Source: Neoceratodus forsteri (taxonomy: Eukaryota; Chordata; Ceratodontiformes; Ceratodontidae). From it: 64,000 bases of DNA. Under the pieces are notes generated by a model, which was not told the DNA's origin, searched no databases, and saw nothing but the letters and a program-made list of their open reading frames with translations. A program made the position numbers and the translations under genes. Shown in pieces: positions 1 to 11,084 of the stretch (position 1 is its first letter; each line of letters begins with the position of its first letter). The stretch spans positions 465,432,001-465,496,000 of the forward strand of contig CM028136.1 in NCBI GenBank assembly GCA_016271365.2, read 5' to 3'.

Positions 1-1283
1 TCTATAGGGACCAGTGGTGCAAGGGGTCATGAGGGATGAGTGATCCAGCTCCCCCAGTGGATGCCACCTCAATGAGCCTCTTCCCAGAACAGGAAGGTCT
101 GGGTCAGTTCTTCAGCCTTTAATCTCTCCATCCCATGAATCAGGCATGCAGGAGAGTGAATGGATCTACAATCAACACTCATCTCTGTTCTCACTTTAGT
201 GGTTCTCCATGCTGTGATCCACAGTGCTAATGACTGCAGCACAAAGGGAACCTAAATGGGTATCAGCGCAAAGGGCTTCTACTGTGGGTATCAATGCAGA
301 GGGCATCTAAAGTGGGCATCAGTGAAAAGGACTTCTACCTTGGGCATCAGCTGTGGGAGGCAGCCAGTGGCCGCCCATGCCGCCCTAATAGTAAGCACCA
401 TGGGAACTGTAAGTAAGGATTGCACTGTCATATACCCAGTCTTGTAGACGGTAGTGCTTAAGGAGCTTGTAGAACCCCTGATTTTTCTGCCTTGAATGTA
501 GCATTACTTTGCTGGTTTGCAATACTTTATGTGTATGTGAATTCCCTATGGTTTGACATAAGTTCCCGATTGCATCCTATATGGGTGGCCCCTATGTTTG
601 GAACTGTATACAGACCTGATAGTACTCTATCTGTATGAACCTAATCTGGGCAGTCCTTATATAGTGGTACCTGTGGTACAACTAGTTGCCTTGAGATTTA
701 TTATCTCTTCTGCTATATCCCATTTTGGTGACTCTTATTACTGGCTTATATCACAGACCTGGTTATGTCTGTACCTTGCTGTTCCTTTACAAGGTAGTCC
801 CTATACTGTGGTTTGCTGTTTAACTTGCACATAAAGAATCCCCTATATTGGCATAACTTGTGTACTATACATCCCCCCCCCCTTTTAGAATCATCAGTTA
901 ATGTACCATGTTGTTTGAGTAAATGCTCCTTGATGGTACTTTTCTGCAAGTTTGGTATACTTAGTTTTTAATTAACATAGTGGGTCTGCTGTCCTGGGCA
1001 TTCTTTGTTGCTTGCATTATTACCTGTGGGCTTCTGGTGTATGACTCAATGTCTTTCATGTATCCTCACTGCTTAGTGCAGCTCATCATACTTATTTTTA
1101 TGTGTCCAATAGCCTCAGAAGGGTCTGAACACCCAGTATCTCCTCCCCCCAAATTCTACTTAGGATATCTCTTTATCTAAATAGACTCCTTTGAGGATGC
1201 TGCCCAATAATCAGGCACCTGAGATCCTGTTCTATAATTCTTTTGGCCCCATTTCTACTGCTTCCCATGGGGGATGTTGAGTT
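1..1283. other. Unassigned DNA with no recognisable gene
   Basis: Short open frames occur here but none carries a recognisable domain. Between about 570 and 860 a loosely repeated phrase built on CCCTATA and GTGGTTTG-like words recurs, which suggests an old degenerate tandem repeat. A pure C run lies at about 872-881. The only clear structure is the 28-bp tandem repeat listed separately. Confidence 0.4.
257..352. repeat. 28-bp tandem repeat, about 3.4 copies
   Basis: Units begin at 257, 285, 313 and 341, each opening with TGGGTATCA or TGGGCATCA. Spacing is exactly 28 bp, so copies have diverged by substitution rather than indel. A short frame runs through it, but 28 is not a multiple of three, so it is not a coding repeat. 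Confidence 0.75.
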
Positions 1284-2460
1284 GAATCTCGGCCCTATGT
1301 TCGCACCACCAATTTTAATCTCCCCCACAGAGTATCAAGGGACTTAAACATGTCTATCAGGCAGTTTGATCCTAATCTTGATGAGCTAACAGCTTTGGTC
1401 AATAACTTTAAAGGAAAACACTGGAAAAGACACAGCTTTTCCCCAGACACTACATAAACTCTCAGTTAGTGCTTTCATACAGTAACAACTTTTTTAATGA
1501 TTTAAAGCAGCTACCCACAATGTTCACTTTCTGTTGCTGGCAGCCACCATCTCATGAGCAGCAGTGGGATTCCTGTACTCGCTGTATGATAATATGCCTG
1601 CTTAACCTCTGCTATTGGTTGCCAGGGCATATTACCATAAAGTAAGCCCAGGAAGCTCTCTGTGGCTCATGAGATGGTGGCTGCCAGCAATAGAAAATGA
1701 AAGTTGAAGGCCACTAAATCACTACAAAATCAATTAGAGGTAATTTTTGAAAAAGATTTTACTGTCTGAAAGCATTAATCAAGCATTTTTATAGCGCCGG
1801 GATAAAGCTGTGCCTTTTCCAGTGTTTCCCTTTAAAGCTGATGTTTTAGGGATCTCCGAAACATGGCTAAAGTCATCCATGCCAGATAATCTATGTGCCG
1901 TAACTCGGTATTACTACGTATAGTACAATCCGGCAACTTCAAAGAGTGGAGGTTGTACGATTTTCTGTGTATTTATCCCCCTCCAAGAAGCCAAAATGCA
2001 CTCCCATCTTTGGTCAGTGTGTTGCTGGCTCCCTTGTTAAAAACAATTAATTTATCATTTTCAGAGACTTTAATATTAGCTACAACAATAAAAGTGTTGA
2101 ACTGTTCCACAGCAAGCCCCATCAAATGCAGATCATCTCTGAACCAACCAGGCTCTCAAAAATGGTAGCTGCACCACCTTAATAGATTGAATACCAACAC
2201 CTAGAGTGGATAGAATAAACTGTTTAGGGGTGCTTCCAGATGGCATCAGTGTGGTGACTAAATCTCCTATGGTTCCCCCAGACTTATTCATTTTGGGATA
2301 TCTCTAATCTTGAACCCATCCCACTTAGACAAGAGATATTCCATCTAGATTGGTCTTATCTGTAGGCCACCACTGACATTAATCTTTCAGTCTCTCACTT
2401 TAATTCAGTGCTTACTGGCATCCAAGATAAGTTGGTTCCCCTAACAAGGAGAAGGATACG
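1284..2460 (+). mobile_element. LINE endonuclease fossil (plus strand), split by a MITE
   Basis: Conceptual translation around 1836-2460 gives an APE-type endonuclease of a CR1/L2-group LINE. The ISETWL motif near 1850-1880 is followed by SMPDN, a GGC-TIF stretch and later a degenerate FQRL/DFN-like block near 2060. Several stops and frameshifts interrupt it. Upstream, about 1340-1407 reads as the preceding helix (DELTALVNNF). The reading resumes directly after the MITE at 1408-1835, which shows the MITE landed inside the endonuclease. The reverse transcriptase is absent: sequence similarity ends before the foldback element at 2704. The clade is uncertain, and this is a dead 5' fragment. Confidence 0.6.
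1408..1835. mobile_element. T2-type MITE with TTAA target duplication (428 bp)
   Basis: The left end reads TTAAAGGAAAACACTGG and the right end is its reverse complement, GTGTTTCCCTTTAA. Both termini sit on TTAA. The TTAAAGGRA start plus TTAA duplication is the signature of the T2 MITE/Kolobok group first described from Xenopus. The interior is palindromic as well: CAGCCACCATCTCATGAG at about 1540-1557 pairs with CTCATGAGATGGTGGCTG at 1666-1683. No coding capacity. It interrupts a LINE endonuclease, so it is younger than that LINE copy. Confidence 0.85.
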
Positions 2461-2703
2461 AAGCCCTGTTACTAAATGGTTGGACTGCACCCACCTGTCT
2501 TTGATCATAACTAGAATAAATGGAGGCAGAAATTCAAGGCCTCCTCATCTACATCTAACTGGCTTAAGTATAGGAGATGCACATCAGAGGGTTCCTCCTG
2601 TCTCACACTGGCCTTCAGGCCATAGGCGGAGGAGCGGTTCAAAAACTGGTGGGGGGGTCAAAATGAATAATATGATAGTTTCATGGTCTTGGAAGACATG
2701 TTA
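2461..2703. other. Spacer between LINE fossil and foldback element
   Basis: There is no coding signal. At 2610-2665 a stretch with CATAGGCGGAGGAGCGG and then a G7 run followed by TCAAAATG resembles the ends of the small repeat at about 11604-11712, so it may be a fragment of the same family. Confidence 0.3.
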
Positions 2704-3188
2704 TTAAAGGATACCTAAACAACATTTTGACAACAAACTATTCAAAAATCTGACCTCAAACAGGACTAAAGGAAAGGCTGCAGAATTTGTTAATGCTAAA
2801 ACTACATTTATATAAGTTACCTAAATGTGGTTCCAAAACATTTGAAAAATGTGTAAACTCAGCCTTCCAATTTCAAAAAAACAGCCTTACCTGCTTTTAA
2901 AATGGCCAACAAATGTGTTAAATGATGACATCATCGGAGCCAAAGTCAGAGAGCTATATGGCTCTCTATAGGGCTAACTAGTTCTTTTTTCCACTTGTAT
3001 AGAATTGTTTCACCAAAATTGTCAAAACCATGTGCATTATTTATAACAATACACATGTTAGGCTATGGTTCTGTTCATTTTGTTTACTTTAACATGCTGA
3101 AATTGTGTTTTAATCCAACCGACTTTCTCTCTTTGGCAAACCACAGTGCAGTACAAATCTTGAATAACCTGGTGGTCTAGTGGTTATG
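2704..3188 (+). repeat. Left terminal inverted repeat of the foldback element
   Basis: It is the reverse complement of 5478-5982, with point differences and small indels. The inner limit of similarity is at GGTCTAGTGGTTATG (about 3173-3188), which is also present in reverse at the inner edge of the right arm. That inner word happens to match the A-box region of a tRNA-Glu, but no B box follows. Confidence 0.8.
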
Positions 3189-3544
3189 GCAGATCCAGGA
3201 TGCTACAATGGGGGGTTGGGAGTGTGTGCATACTAGATATGCACTTTTTAACATTTTTATGAAACCTTTATATTTTCTGCTACTATGCTTTTCTAGTATG
3301 TTTTTGACTGAAACTACAAATGCAATCCATAATTTGAATGTAAACATTTGTACAATCAATAAATCAGACTTCTTCAACAAAGTGAAATGCAGCAGCAGCA
3401 ATCGAGTACTTTACAATGGGGGGGTTACAGCCACACCCTTCACCACCCCATAGATCCACCACTTGTTTGTAGCAAAGTTCTTCTGTAGTCCAATGCCAGA
3501 GTTCATACTTTTTTGGAACTCAAAAATATACATGCCTTGTCTTC

Positions 3545-3720
3545 TCTTCTTTATCCATGGGAAATAATAATAATAAGAATCAGTATTTATATAGTACTTT
3601 CATACACACTGTATCCCAAAGTGCTTTACAAGCAATGCTAGACTGGTAGTGAAGTGACTGAATGTGTAGTGGCAACCATTTCACACTTTAATACCCACAC
3701 ACAGCCTTGGACAACTGCAT
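3545..3720 (-). repeat. (AAT)n plus LINE 3'-tail-like sequence
   Basis: An (AAT)n run at about 3566-3576 is followed by TTTATATAGTACTTTC and CCCAAAGTGCTTTACAAG. This arrangement is typical of the 3' ends of some LINE or SINE families in fish and amphibians, read here on the minus strand. It is an insertion inside the foldback element. The exact family is not known to me. Confidence 0.35.
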
Positions 3721-3763
3721 GAACTGAATTTATGGGAAGGAGAATGTTGGCCAGGACAATAGG

Positions 3764-4506
3764 GTCAGGTAGTGATCATGGTGCTAGCAGCCCCATATCA
3801 TATGTCTCACAGTGATCTGTTCATATTTTTCCCCTTCTGTCTTCTCCCTTCCCTGAATATAGCAGTACCTTGCAGGAGTGGCCTTCTCAGTCCCCCTCTG
3901 GTATTCATTCTCACTACTTCTCCCCACACCAAAAACTGGTGAGCTCATCACCCTTGTGCATTATGAATGTAGGTAGTATAGTCCCCAGGTTTTTTGACAT
4001 ATCAAAATTAACAAATCTTTCCAGTAAGTCAGGTTGATAGCAGCCGGGAACGAGGGGAATTATAGGCTTTCCTATCCTTAAAAGATCTAGGCTACAGTAC
4101 CTTTGATTAGGCACTATTAAATGATGGGTGTGCACATCATTATGCATATCATTTAATAGTGCCTAATCTTAGGTGGATTAGATCATATATGGGTAGGAAT
4201 GCCTATGTTTCCCCATGTGCCCTGCTACTATCAGCCTGGCTTACCAGAATATCATGTTTATTATTAATATGTAAAAATGACACAGGCGACTGTACTAACC
4301 ACATTCATGATATAGAAGGGTAGTGATCTCACCAGTTTTTGGTGTGCGGAGCAGAAGAGAAGAATGAATGCCAGAGAGGGACTGAAAAAGCCATTCCAGC
4401 AGGGTACAGCTATATTACGGTTAGGAGAAGACAGAAAGGGGGATGTTTAGCAGATCATTGTGAGATTTGAAATGTAGGGCTGCAAGCACCATTATCACTA
4501 CCTGAC
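3764..4506. repeat. Inner palindrome with 360-bp arms and a 22-nt spacer
   Basis: The left arm 3764-4125 and right arm 4148-4506 are reverse complements. The outer edge pairs GTCAGGTAGTGAT with ATCACTACCTGAC. The centre pairs GGCACTATTAAATGAT with ATCATTTAATAGTGCC. A further reverse match is CACCAAAAACTGGTGAG (about 3926) with CTCACCAGTTTTTGGTGTG (about 4329). A diverged direct copy of part of the right arm (about 4285-4400) recurs at about 4980-5090. The palindrome is not centred in the 3.28 kb element, so it is a separate event or a nested MITE. Confidence 0.75.
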
Positions 4507-5284
4507 TGTGAATGAGGGCAGCCAGCAATGGCAACTACTCAGTGGCAGGGCTGCACTGAAAGAGTTACTTGAATTCAGTGTAGGGAGATTACCCTCAGAT
4601 AGGAGGGGAGTGTTGACGTTTGTTAGAACAGTATTGTGGGAGCTGTGTATAGATCATTCAAGATTTAGAAGGGTGGTAGCTAACCAGCTCGCATTGTGGA
4701 GTAGGGCACTAAAAAGTACTGAAGAAGATTTGCAGGGAACCGTCCTGTGGGGTTCTGCAGATCACTGGTAAAGGAGTAGACTGATACTGGAAGTCTGGTG
4801 GATTTGCTCAAGGCATTAGTATGAATCTCCTGCTAATAATATTGCAATCCATAGTAAGCACAGCCCTTATGGGGGCATCAATAGCAGTTTTTATAGTGAG
4901 TCCTGAGGTTTATTTCTTGGCCCTCCATGAAGACCCAATTATTGGTTAATGAGGTGGGACAAAAACACAACAGGGGAACTGTACAAACTGCCTTCACTGT
5001 GCAGAAGGGTGGTGATCCACTCAATGTTTACTGTGGGAGCAGAAGTCAAACATTGAAAAAGTGGACTTAAGCGTGATTTGGGAGGTATTTTTTAACAGTG
5101 CCAGCTGATGATCCATATCGGTGTAGATATGCACAACTCTCTGAGGTATACAATTACAGTCTGAGGTGTGATAATTGTCTTTATGAGATTGCAAACTCAT
5201 ATGCAGCTCCAGGCAGTACTAAGGACATGGTATGGATGGTGGGGTCTTCAACAGAAGCCAGGCTAGATGCAGGGGGTTCACTTG

Positions 5285-5470
5285 GAAAAAAGATACAAGA
5301 GATGCTTTTCTGGTGGATTAACAAGAATGCATGAGCTTTGGAATTGGACCAGACTGGTACTTCACTGTGTGACCCTGAGCAAGTCACTTAACTTTCTTGT
5401 GCTGCCAGGCCACATCTGTAAACAAGGTTTCAGCATAGTGTGTCTTTCCTGGTTAACAAAAAAAAAATTT
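5285..5470 (+). mobile_element. CORE-SINE copy (MIR-like core, LINE-type tail)
   Basis: The core reads CACTGTGTGACCCTGAGCAA followed by GTCACTTAACTTTC, the conserved centre of CORE/MIR-type SINEs. The 3' part, GTGTGTCTTTCCTGGTTAACA then an A run at about 5459-5467, matches the 3' end of the LINE that ends at 6260. The tRNA-related head is too diverged to delimit. It lies at the inner edge of the right arm of the foldback element. Confidence 0.65.
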
Positions 5471-5477
5471 AGGGCAT

Positions 5478-5982
5478 CACATAACCACTAGATCATCAGG
5501 TATTTGAAGTGTTGTACTGTTCTGCAGTTTGCCAAAGAGAAAGTCAGCTAGGCTGCAAAACATTTTCAGCAAGTTAAATTAAACAAAATGAACAATATCA
5601 TAGCCTAACACGTGTACTGATCAAAATAATCCATATGTTAACACATGGTGTTGATCATTCTGGTAAAACAATTCAAAACAAAAAGGGAAAGAACTAGTCA
5701 GCCTATAGGAATCTATATTGGTCTCTGGCTATGGCTCCAATGATGTCATCATGACTCATCACTTAACACAGTTGGCAGACATCTTAGGGAGAAGACAAGG
5801 CTGTTTTTGTAAGTGAAAGGCTGATGTTTACATTTTCCAAAAGCTATGAAACTGCATTTATGTTATTTACAATAAATGCAGTTTTAGCATAAATGTAAAC
5901 AGTAGCCTTTACTTTATCTCGCAATGAAGCCAGATTTTGGAGTTTGCAGTTTTAAAAAACTGCTTGTAAAGGTATCCTTTAA
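5478..5982 (-). repeat. Right terminal inverted repeat of the foldback element
   Basis: It is the reverse complement of 2704-3188. It has its own local hairpin near 5850-5905, where TGCATTTATGTTATTTAC is followed by GTAAAT-like and AATGCAG words in inverted order. It ends on TTAA at 5979-5982. Confidence 0.8.
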
Positions 5983-6255
5983 TACTGTGGGACGGTGACA
6001 CTACTATCAATGGTTCATGGTATACCACTATTTTCTGGTCTTTTAACCAGTTCAGAGGACTGTTTTTTCATCTGTACTGTCTCTCCCTGAATATAGTAAT
6101 AAGAAATATGTACCTTATTTTGCCAGGCTTGTAACTTCTGTATATGAGCTGAGTGGTCATAGAGTGCTGCAGCTGCAGCCCTGCCCCTAAAATATGTTTA
6201 AAGATGACACAAACTAGGAAAGGGGTTTGCAGGTGCTCTATGTAAAAACAGTATT
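5983..6255. other. Unassigned spacer
   Basis: I see nothing recognisable here. It runs from the TTAA of the foldback element to the A/T-rich 3' tail of the minus-strand LINE. Confidence 0.3.
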
Positions 6256-6682
6256 ATTTATTTATTTATTAAAAATTTGGTAAACAGGGAAAGGCACACT
6301 GAGCCGAGGCTCATTTCAAGATGTGACCCAGGAGAAAGGGGATACAGAGGGAAATACATAGAGTACAAGTACTATCTGAACAAGCAAAAACAATACAGAG
6401 TCAAATACAATTTAAGGTCAGCTAACAGAGGAAACTGAATACTGTTACAGAACATTAGATCAGCCCTATGTAGTACATTGTAGCATACAAAATATAAGAT
6501 GTATCAACTGATGCAGGCTGCATGTGATTTGTAAAACAGGGACAGTGAATGAATAGTTGGCAGAGGTGAGGGGGGAGAAGCTGGTGTTAAGGGTGGGGAG
6601 GAAAGAACACTGGGTGGGGGAGTTGTCTGAGTTGAGCTTTGAAAGAGAAGAGAGAAGGGGATAGGTGAAGATCAGAGAAGAG

Positions 6683-7702
6683 CTAATTCCAGAGGAAAGG
6701 AATGCGATAGGAGAAGGATGACTGACCGACAGCTGAGTGTGGATGCGGAAGAGAGAAAGAGCATTTGTCCCTATTTTGGAGGGAGTAAGTTGAGGGATTA
6801 ACTGGTGAGAGGAGGGAGAAAAGATAGGGTGGCAGACTCCCAAACCAGTATTTTGCAATGAATGAGACACACTGGACCATTCTCCTATGGGGTAGTGATG
6901 AGAAAGAGAGGCTGGAGTACAGTCGACAGTGGTGAGTGAGGGGTGGTGCAACAGTGGCGAAACAACAGAAAAAGTTAAGGAGTGTGTCGAGCCTAAAGAG
7001 GTTTGTGGCTGGGGCAGAGCTATAGACCACATCCGCATTGTCTATGACTGGAAGAATCATTTTGGAAACCAGTACTCGACAGGTAGGGACAGGAAGACTG
7101 TCCTTGGGATGATAGAGGATAGCCAGTTTAGGTTGGAGTTTTGTGCACATGGACTCAAAGTGAGAGGAGAAGTCGAGGTGGCTGTCAAGCCAAGTGCCTA
7201 AGTATTTGAAGGTGGAGACCTTAGTATGGTAGGAGCCATCCAGGGTGGAGAAAGCAGGGGAGGACTGGAGTGTTGCCAATTTCTGTCTAGTTTTAAATGT
7301 CATGGTGACTGTTTTCTGTGTGTTTAGTTTTAGTTTGTTTTCCTGAAACCATCTCTGAACTCTATCAAAATCCTCCTGGAGAGGTGAATGCATATTGATA
7401 GTGGAGGAGCCATAGGTGAAAATGATAGTATCGACAGTGTACATGAGGATGTGTGAGGAAAGGCAGAGTGAAGGAAGGTCATTAATAAAGAGGGGAGAAA
7501 AGGATGGGGCTAAGTATGAAGTCTTGTGGAACTCCAGTGAGGATAGGTGGGAAGGAAAGGCTTTCACCAACTTGGACTGCTTCTTTCTGTCCTGTAGGTA
7601 TGAGCTGAACCATTGAACAGCAGGGGCTGCCAGGCCAGCAGACTGAGTTTTTTTTAAGTAGTAAGGGGTGGGAAATGGAATCAAAGGTCTTAGCCAGGTC
7701 AA
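6683..7702 (-). pseudogene. LINE reverse transcriptase, C-terminal half
   Basis: An open stretch of 339 codons covers the RT from finger/palm to the C-terminal region. Visible motifs are LFINDLP, then the catalytic block, then KLKLNTQKT, the FKYLGTWLDSHL block and a late IPFLWN motif where the family has an LWN signature. The catalytic block reads YTVDT where F/Y-ADD is expected, so the first catalytic aspartate is lost and the protein would be inactive even if translated. Upstream RT motifs (an NYRPISLLP equivalent and FDSISHPLLL) lie in other frames between 7700 and 8050, separated by frameshifts. There is no credible start codon. Confidence 0.75.
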
Positions 7703-8949
7703 TGAAAAAAATCTGCTGTTATATGACCTTTGTCCATGGCCGTGAAAATTGCATCAGTGGCTCGCAGCAGGGAGGAGGTAGTTTTAGTGCTGTTTTCTGA
7801 AACCAGCCTGGACTGGGGAGAGAGTGCAATTTGAGGAAAACAATTTGGATAACCTAGTGTGGATTAATGACTCGAGAAGTTTGGTGAGTGAAGGAAGGAG
7901 AGAGATGGGTCGATAGTTACTGGGAGAGGATGGGTCACCCCCTTTATGGAGAGGCAGAACTATGGCAAGTTTCCAGGCTTGCAGGACTGAGGCAGTATGA
8001 AGTGAGAAGTTTAGAGTGTGAGCTAGTGGGGGAGGCTATAGCAGGAGTGGAGATTTGGAGACGTCTGGGGTGGAGACCATCTGGGCTTGTTTTGGTCAGA
8101 TTTAGAGAGATAAGGGCATTGTAGATTTCTTCAGTGGAAATTTCGGGGAAGCAGAAACCTGCAGAAGGGGAAGGGCTGGAGGGGGAGAGGGAAGGATGAG
8201 CAGAGGGAAGGGGGTTGGTGGAAGAGGGGGTGGGGTGGTCAGGGTGGTCTGGGAGTGCGCAGGTGGAGAAGAATGTGTTAAATAATTCTGCAACAGCGGA
8301 GGGGTCAGAGATAGAAGAGCCATTGACATTGACGTGTGGGGGGTCTGGTGAGCGGGAGGATTGAGGAGTGAGGAGTGAGTGTATAACTTTCCAGAAGGAA
8401 GCTGGAGAGTTGTGATTCAGTTGTAAGTGTGATTTGAAGTATTTGCCTTGGCAAGATGGATAGCTTTAGTGCACTTGTTTCTAAGGGTTCTATAAGACAA
8501 CTGGTCAGTCTGGGATTGGGAGGATTTGTAAGTTGCCCAGGCTTAGTCCCTAACTTTACATTGTGTTACTAGTTCAGCATTTCTTCAGGGGGAGATGGAG
8601 ACATTTTATTCTGGATTTATTTACTGGGGCAATTGAATTCCAGATGCTGGTGAATGTCCTGGAGAAAGCAAGGAGGGCAGAATCAACATCTGGGGCTGAG
8701 AATATAGGCTGCCAGCTTGCATAGGAGAGGTCCTAAAGGAGGGCTGTTGTGTCGAGGGTATGAAGAGGACAAGACCAAATGTATTTAGGAGAAGACTGAG
8801 GAGTGCTTATCTTCCTTACGCACTACGTGATGCTGTGATCACTAAGAGCATCTGGAAGGATGCCTGTAGAAGAGATGCAGTGGGGGTGAGAGGTGAGCAC
8901 CCAGTCAAGGAGTGAGTGATTCTGGGAGTGGGGGTTGATGCATATGGGT

Positions 8950-9300
8950 TCATTGATCAGCTGTGTGAGGTTAAGAGACTATCTTGAGGAGGGTGGGCTT
9001 AGAAGAGGGGGACAGCCAGTCCAGGTTGAAATCCCTGAGGAGCATGAGTTCACCTCCCAGTGCATGGGTGGAAATGGAGGATATGAGAGAGAACAGAGAC
9101 TCTTGGGAGGTTTGGGGAGGGGCATAAAATGCAGCAGTGTAGATTGGGATTGAAGAGGAAAGGGATAGGATGGCAACTATAAATTCATGGGAGGAAGGGC
9201 AGGATTCTCAAAGGGAGATGGTGCAGGAAAGAGACTGCCTGATGTACAGGGCTACACAGGGTATTAACAGGATTGGTGGGGTTGGGGGAGCTCTCTAAAC
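8950..9300 (-). pseudogene. LINE endonuclease remnant
   Basis: On the minus strand the block ELMLLRDFNLDWLSP near 9055-9010 is the conserved G/RDFN-x-DWL motif of LINE APE-type endonucleases. Just upstream, VALYIRQSL-like sequence (about 9255-9225) matches the usual GGVALYI block. Stops and a frame change separate these blocks. The catalytic N-terminus and the final SDH motif are not recognisable. Confidence 0.6.
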
Positions 9301-9330
9301 CCAGTTGCATTATTTTTATTGGCAGTTCTA

Positions 9331-10530
9331 CATCTATGGGGTTAAATATAGACCCATACATATAGAACTTCCAGCAAAAGTATTGCAACTACATTTAAGG
9401 AGTCCCCCTCCCCATATATCCTATTAATATCTACATAGAGCACCTGCAGCCTTTTCCTTACTGTGTATCCTCATTAAGCTTATTTTCAGGGCAGGGCTAC
9501 TGCAGCACTCAACAGCCACTTGGTATTAACACAGAAGTTACAAGTCAGGGACCGTACGGTACATATTTCTTTTAAAGCTAGCTCTTCGAGCATCTGGCTC
9601 GTTGGTACGAGTTGCATGCCTAGAGTATGTCAGCTGCTATTTGAGATACTGTACACACATGACCCCACCCCCACACAGAATCCCAGAACATCTACAGATT
9701 ATGTCTTCCTGCATTCACTACTGGACTCTGTGTTCTTACTGACCAGATCAAATCTAAAGTGAGGTTTTAGTGACATCAATGGTCATACCAGCAATATACA
9801 AAGGATTCTAAGCAAAAAAAACAGTCTTTCAAGTGTCTTGCAGTGTTATTTTTTTCTACAGAATATACGCTTCCCCTTGTCTTCCTAACAAAGATGAATT
9901 TATAAACAAAATTAGTGCCCTGTATCCCCACCATCCCCCTCACACACAAAAATATCTGATTTATCCAACCTTCTGTCATAACTGGAGAATGATGGGTCTA
10001 AGAAATAACTTAGGGTGTGGTGCTCATGCTTCTCTTTAAACATAACCACAACTTATCCTTAGGTTAAGTTTTTACATTTTCTTTTCTTTCTTTATAACCC
10101 TAATCCTCACTTCTACATTAGTAGGTATAGGGTTGCAAAAGCTGTAGGGTGGTTACTTCCAGATCTGTTTGTTTTTTCCAGTCATTCCAGGAATCAGGAA
10201 GCCTCACCCCAGACACCATTACTTCTATACTTACCACAGTTCACCAGTTATGCTGCAACCAGCATGGTTACAATTCTATAGCTATGCAATGCATTAACAA
10301 GCACAACATTTTATGTGGGTCAAAATTGAAAACTGTGTGGCACTTGCCCCAATCCCCCACCCTGAAATGAATACTGCAGCCTTTCTTCATTTTGAGACTG
10401 CTTTAGGCTACAATTCCTGCACTGAGTTAGCAGAATAGCTTAGAGGTCAGAGTAAGGAGCTGTGAACAAGTTGTCTTTAAAGCTTTCAATAACACAGACC
10501 TATGAGAATGTTTGAACCTAAAAGAAGAGT
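9331..10530. other. Unassigned DNA
   Basis: There are no domains and no convincing repeat family. A small imperfect inverted repeat occurs near 10095-10135 (ATAACCCTAATCC with GGTATAGGGTTGC). Short open frames here are not supported by any motif. Confidence 0.3.
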
Positions 10531-10812
10531 AACTGAAAGAGAGTTTAGGGGACATCACATGAAACTGTGTGAAGAAAGATTTAGGGGGAACAACAGGAGG
10601 CAGTAGTTTAACCAGAGGGTGGTCACAGAGTGGAATGATCTGCCAGCTGAGATGGTACAGAGTAAATATATGGATCAGATCAAAAGATCCCTAGATGGAC
10701 ATATGAAGGAAAGGAATAGATTGGGGTTTTTCTGGGATTCTAGGGACAAACCTACAAGTCTTTATGGCGAACAGCTTATGACTTGTATTTTCCTATGAAT
10801 CCTATAAAGTTT
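10531..10812 (+). mobile_element. CR1 LINE 3' fragment
   Basis: Translation of about 10545-10745 gives the C-terminal signature of CR1 ORF2: an NNRRQ-FNQRVV stretch, then EWNDLPAEMV and IKRSLDGHM. It lacks the RT. The 3' end continues to about 10812. Orientation is plus. It is truncated at its 5' side and abuts a SINE. Confidence 0.65.
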
Positions 10813-10835
10813 GGTATATACAGCAGACCTAAGCT

Positions 10836-10976
10836 TGATTTCCATAGCCTCCACATGCATACTGTGTGACCCTGAGCAAATTGTTCCCATGTAGCACCTG
10901 AAGACAGGTCTTGAACCTAGTGGGCCTTACCCAGTTACCAAATAAAAATAAATAATGAAATAAAAGGAGCATCCCA
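10836..10976 (+). mobile_element. CORE-SINE copy, 5'-truncated
   Basis: CATACTGTGTGACCCTGAGCA is the CORE block. It is followed by the LINE-derived tail: GGTCTTGAACCTAGTGGGCC, TTACCCAGTTACCA, then AAATAAAAATAAATAATGAAATAAAA. The same tail is found at 53820-53890 (minus) and 29030-29095 (plus). The head is missing or too diverged. Confidence 0.7.
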
Positions 10977-11084
10977 TAGACTTTCATCACTGTTCTCAAA
11001 TACGCTGTTTTTGAACACTCATTAACATAATTTCTGGTGACTAAAACAAACTAGCATGCAGCAGACAGTGCTCCGTGACTTTAT

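Larger units (their letters stand above)
2704..5982. mobile_element. T2/Kolobok-type foldback element, 3.28 kb, TTAA-bounded
   Basis: The left terminus is TTAAAGGATACCT and the right terminus is AGGTATCCTTTAA, both on TTAA. About 485-505 bp at each end form an inverted repeat (2704-3188 against 5478-5982); the arms share, for example, TGATGACATCAT near 2924 and ATGATGTCATCATGA near 5741. The 2.3 kb between the arms encodes no transposase I can recognise. It holds a second, independent palindrome (3764-4506), a LINE-tail-like piece and a MIR-like SINE. TIRs this long on a non-coding body make this a non-autonomous element; mobilisation by a Kolobok-type transposase is inferred from the ends. 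The target duplication is intact. Confidence 0.8.
6256..9330 (-). mobile_element. L2-like LINE, 5'-truncated and decayed
   Basis: Read on the minus strand this is a non-LTR retrotransposon: partial endonuclease (about 9300-8950), linker (about 8330-8100), reverse transcriptase (about 8100-6990), C-terminal region, and a 3' tail ending in TTTACCAAATTTTTAATAAATAAATAAATA. The tail words GTGTGCC-TTTCCCTG-TTTACC are shared with the SINEs at 5285, 34004 and 53820. The copy lacks the N-terminal endonuclease and any ORF1. Scattered frameshifts and stops show it is inactive. Clade (L2 or a near relative) is inferred from the KYLGTWLD motif and the tail. Confidence 0.75.

Noticed and set aside
3173..3190. 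tRNA-Glu-like GGTGGTCTAGTGGTTATG
   Set aside because: There is no B box at tRNA distance and no acceptor stem pairing; the phrase recurs inside repeats (also near 5480 and 30047).
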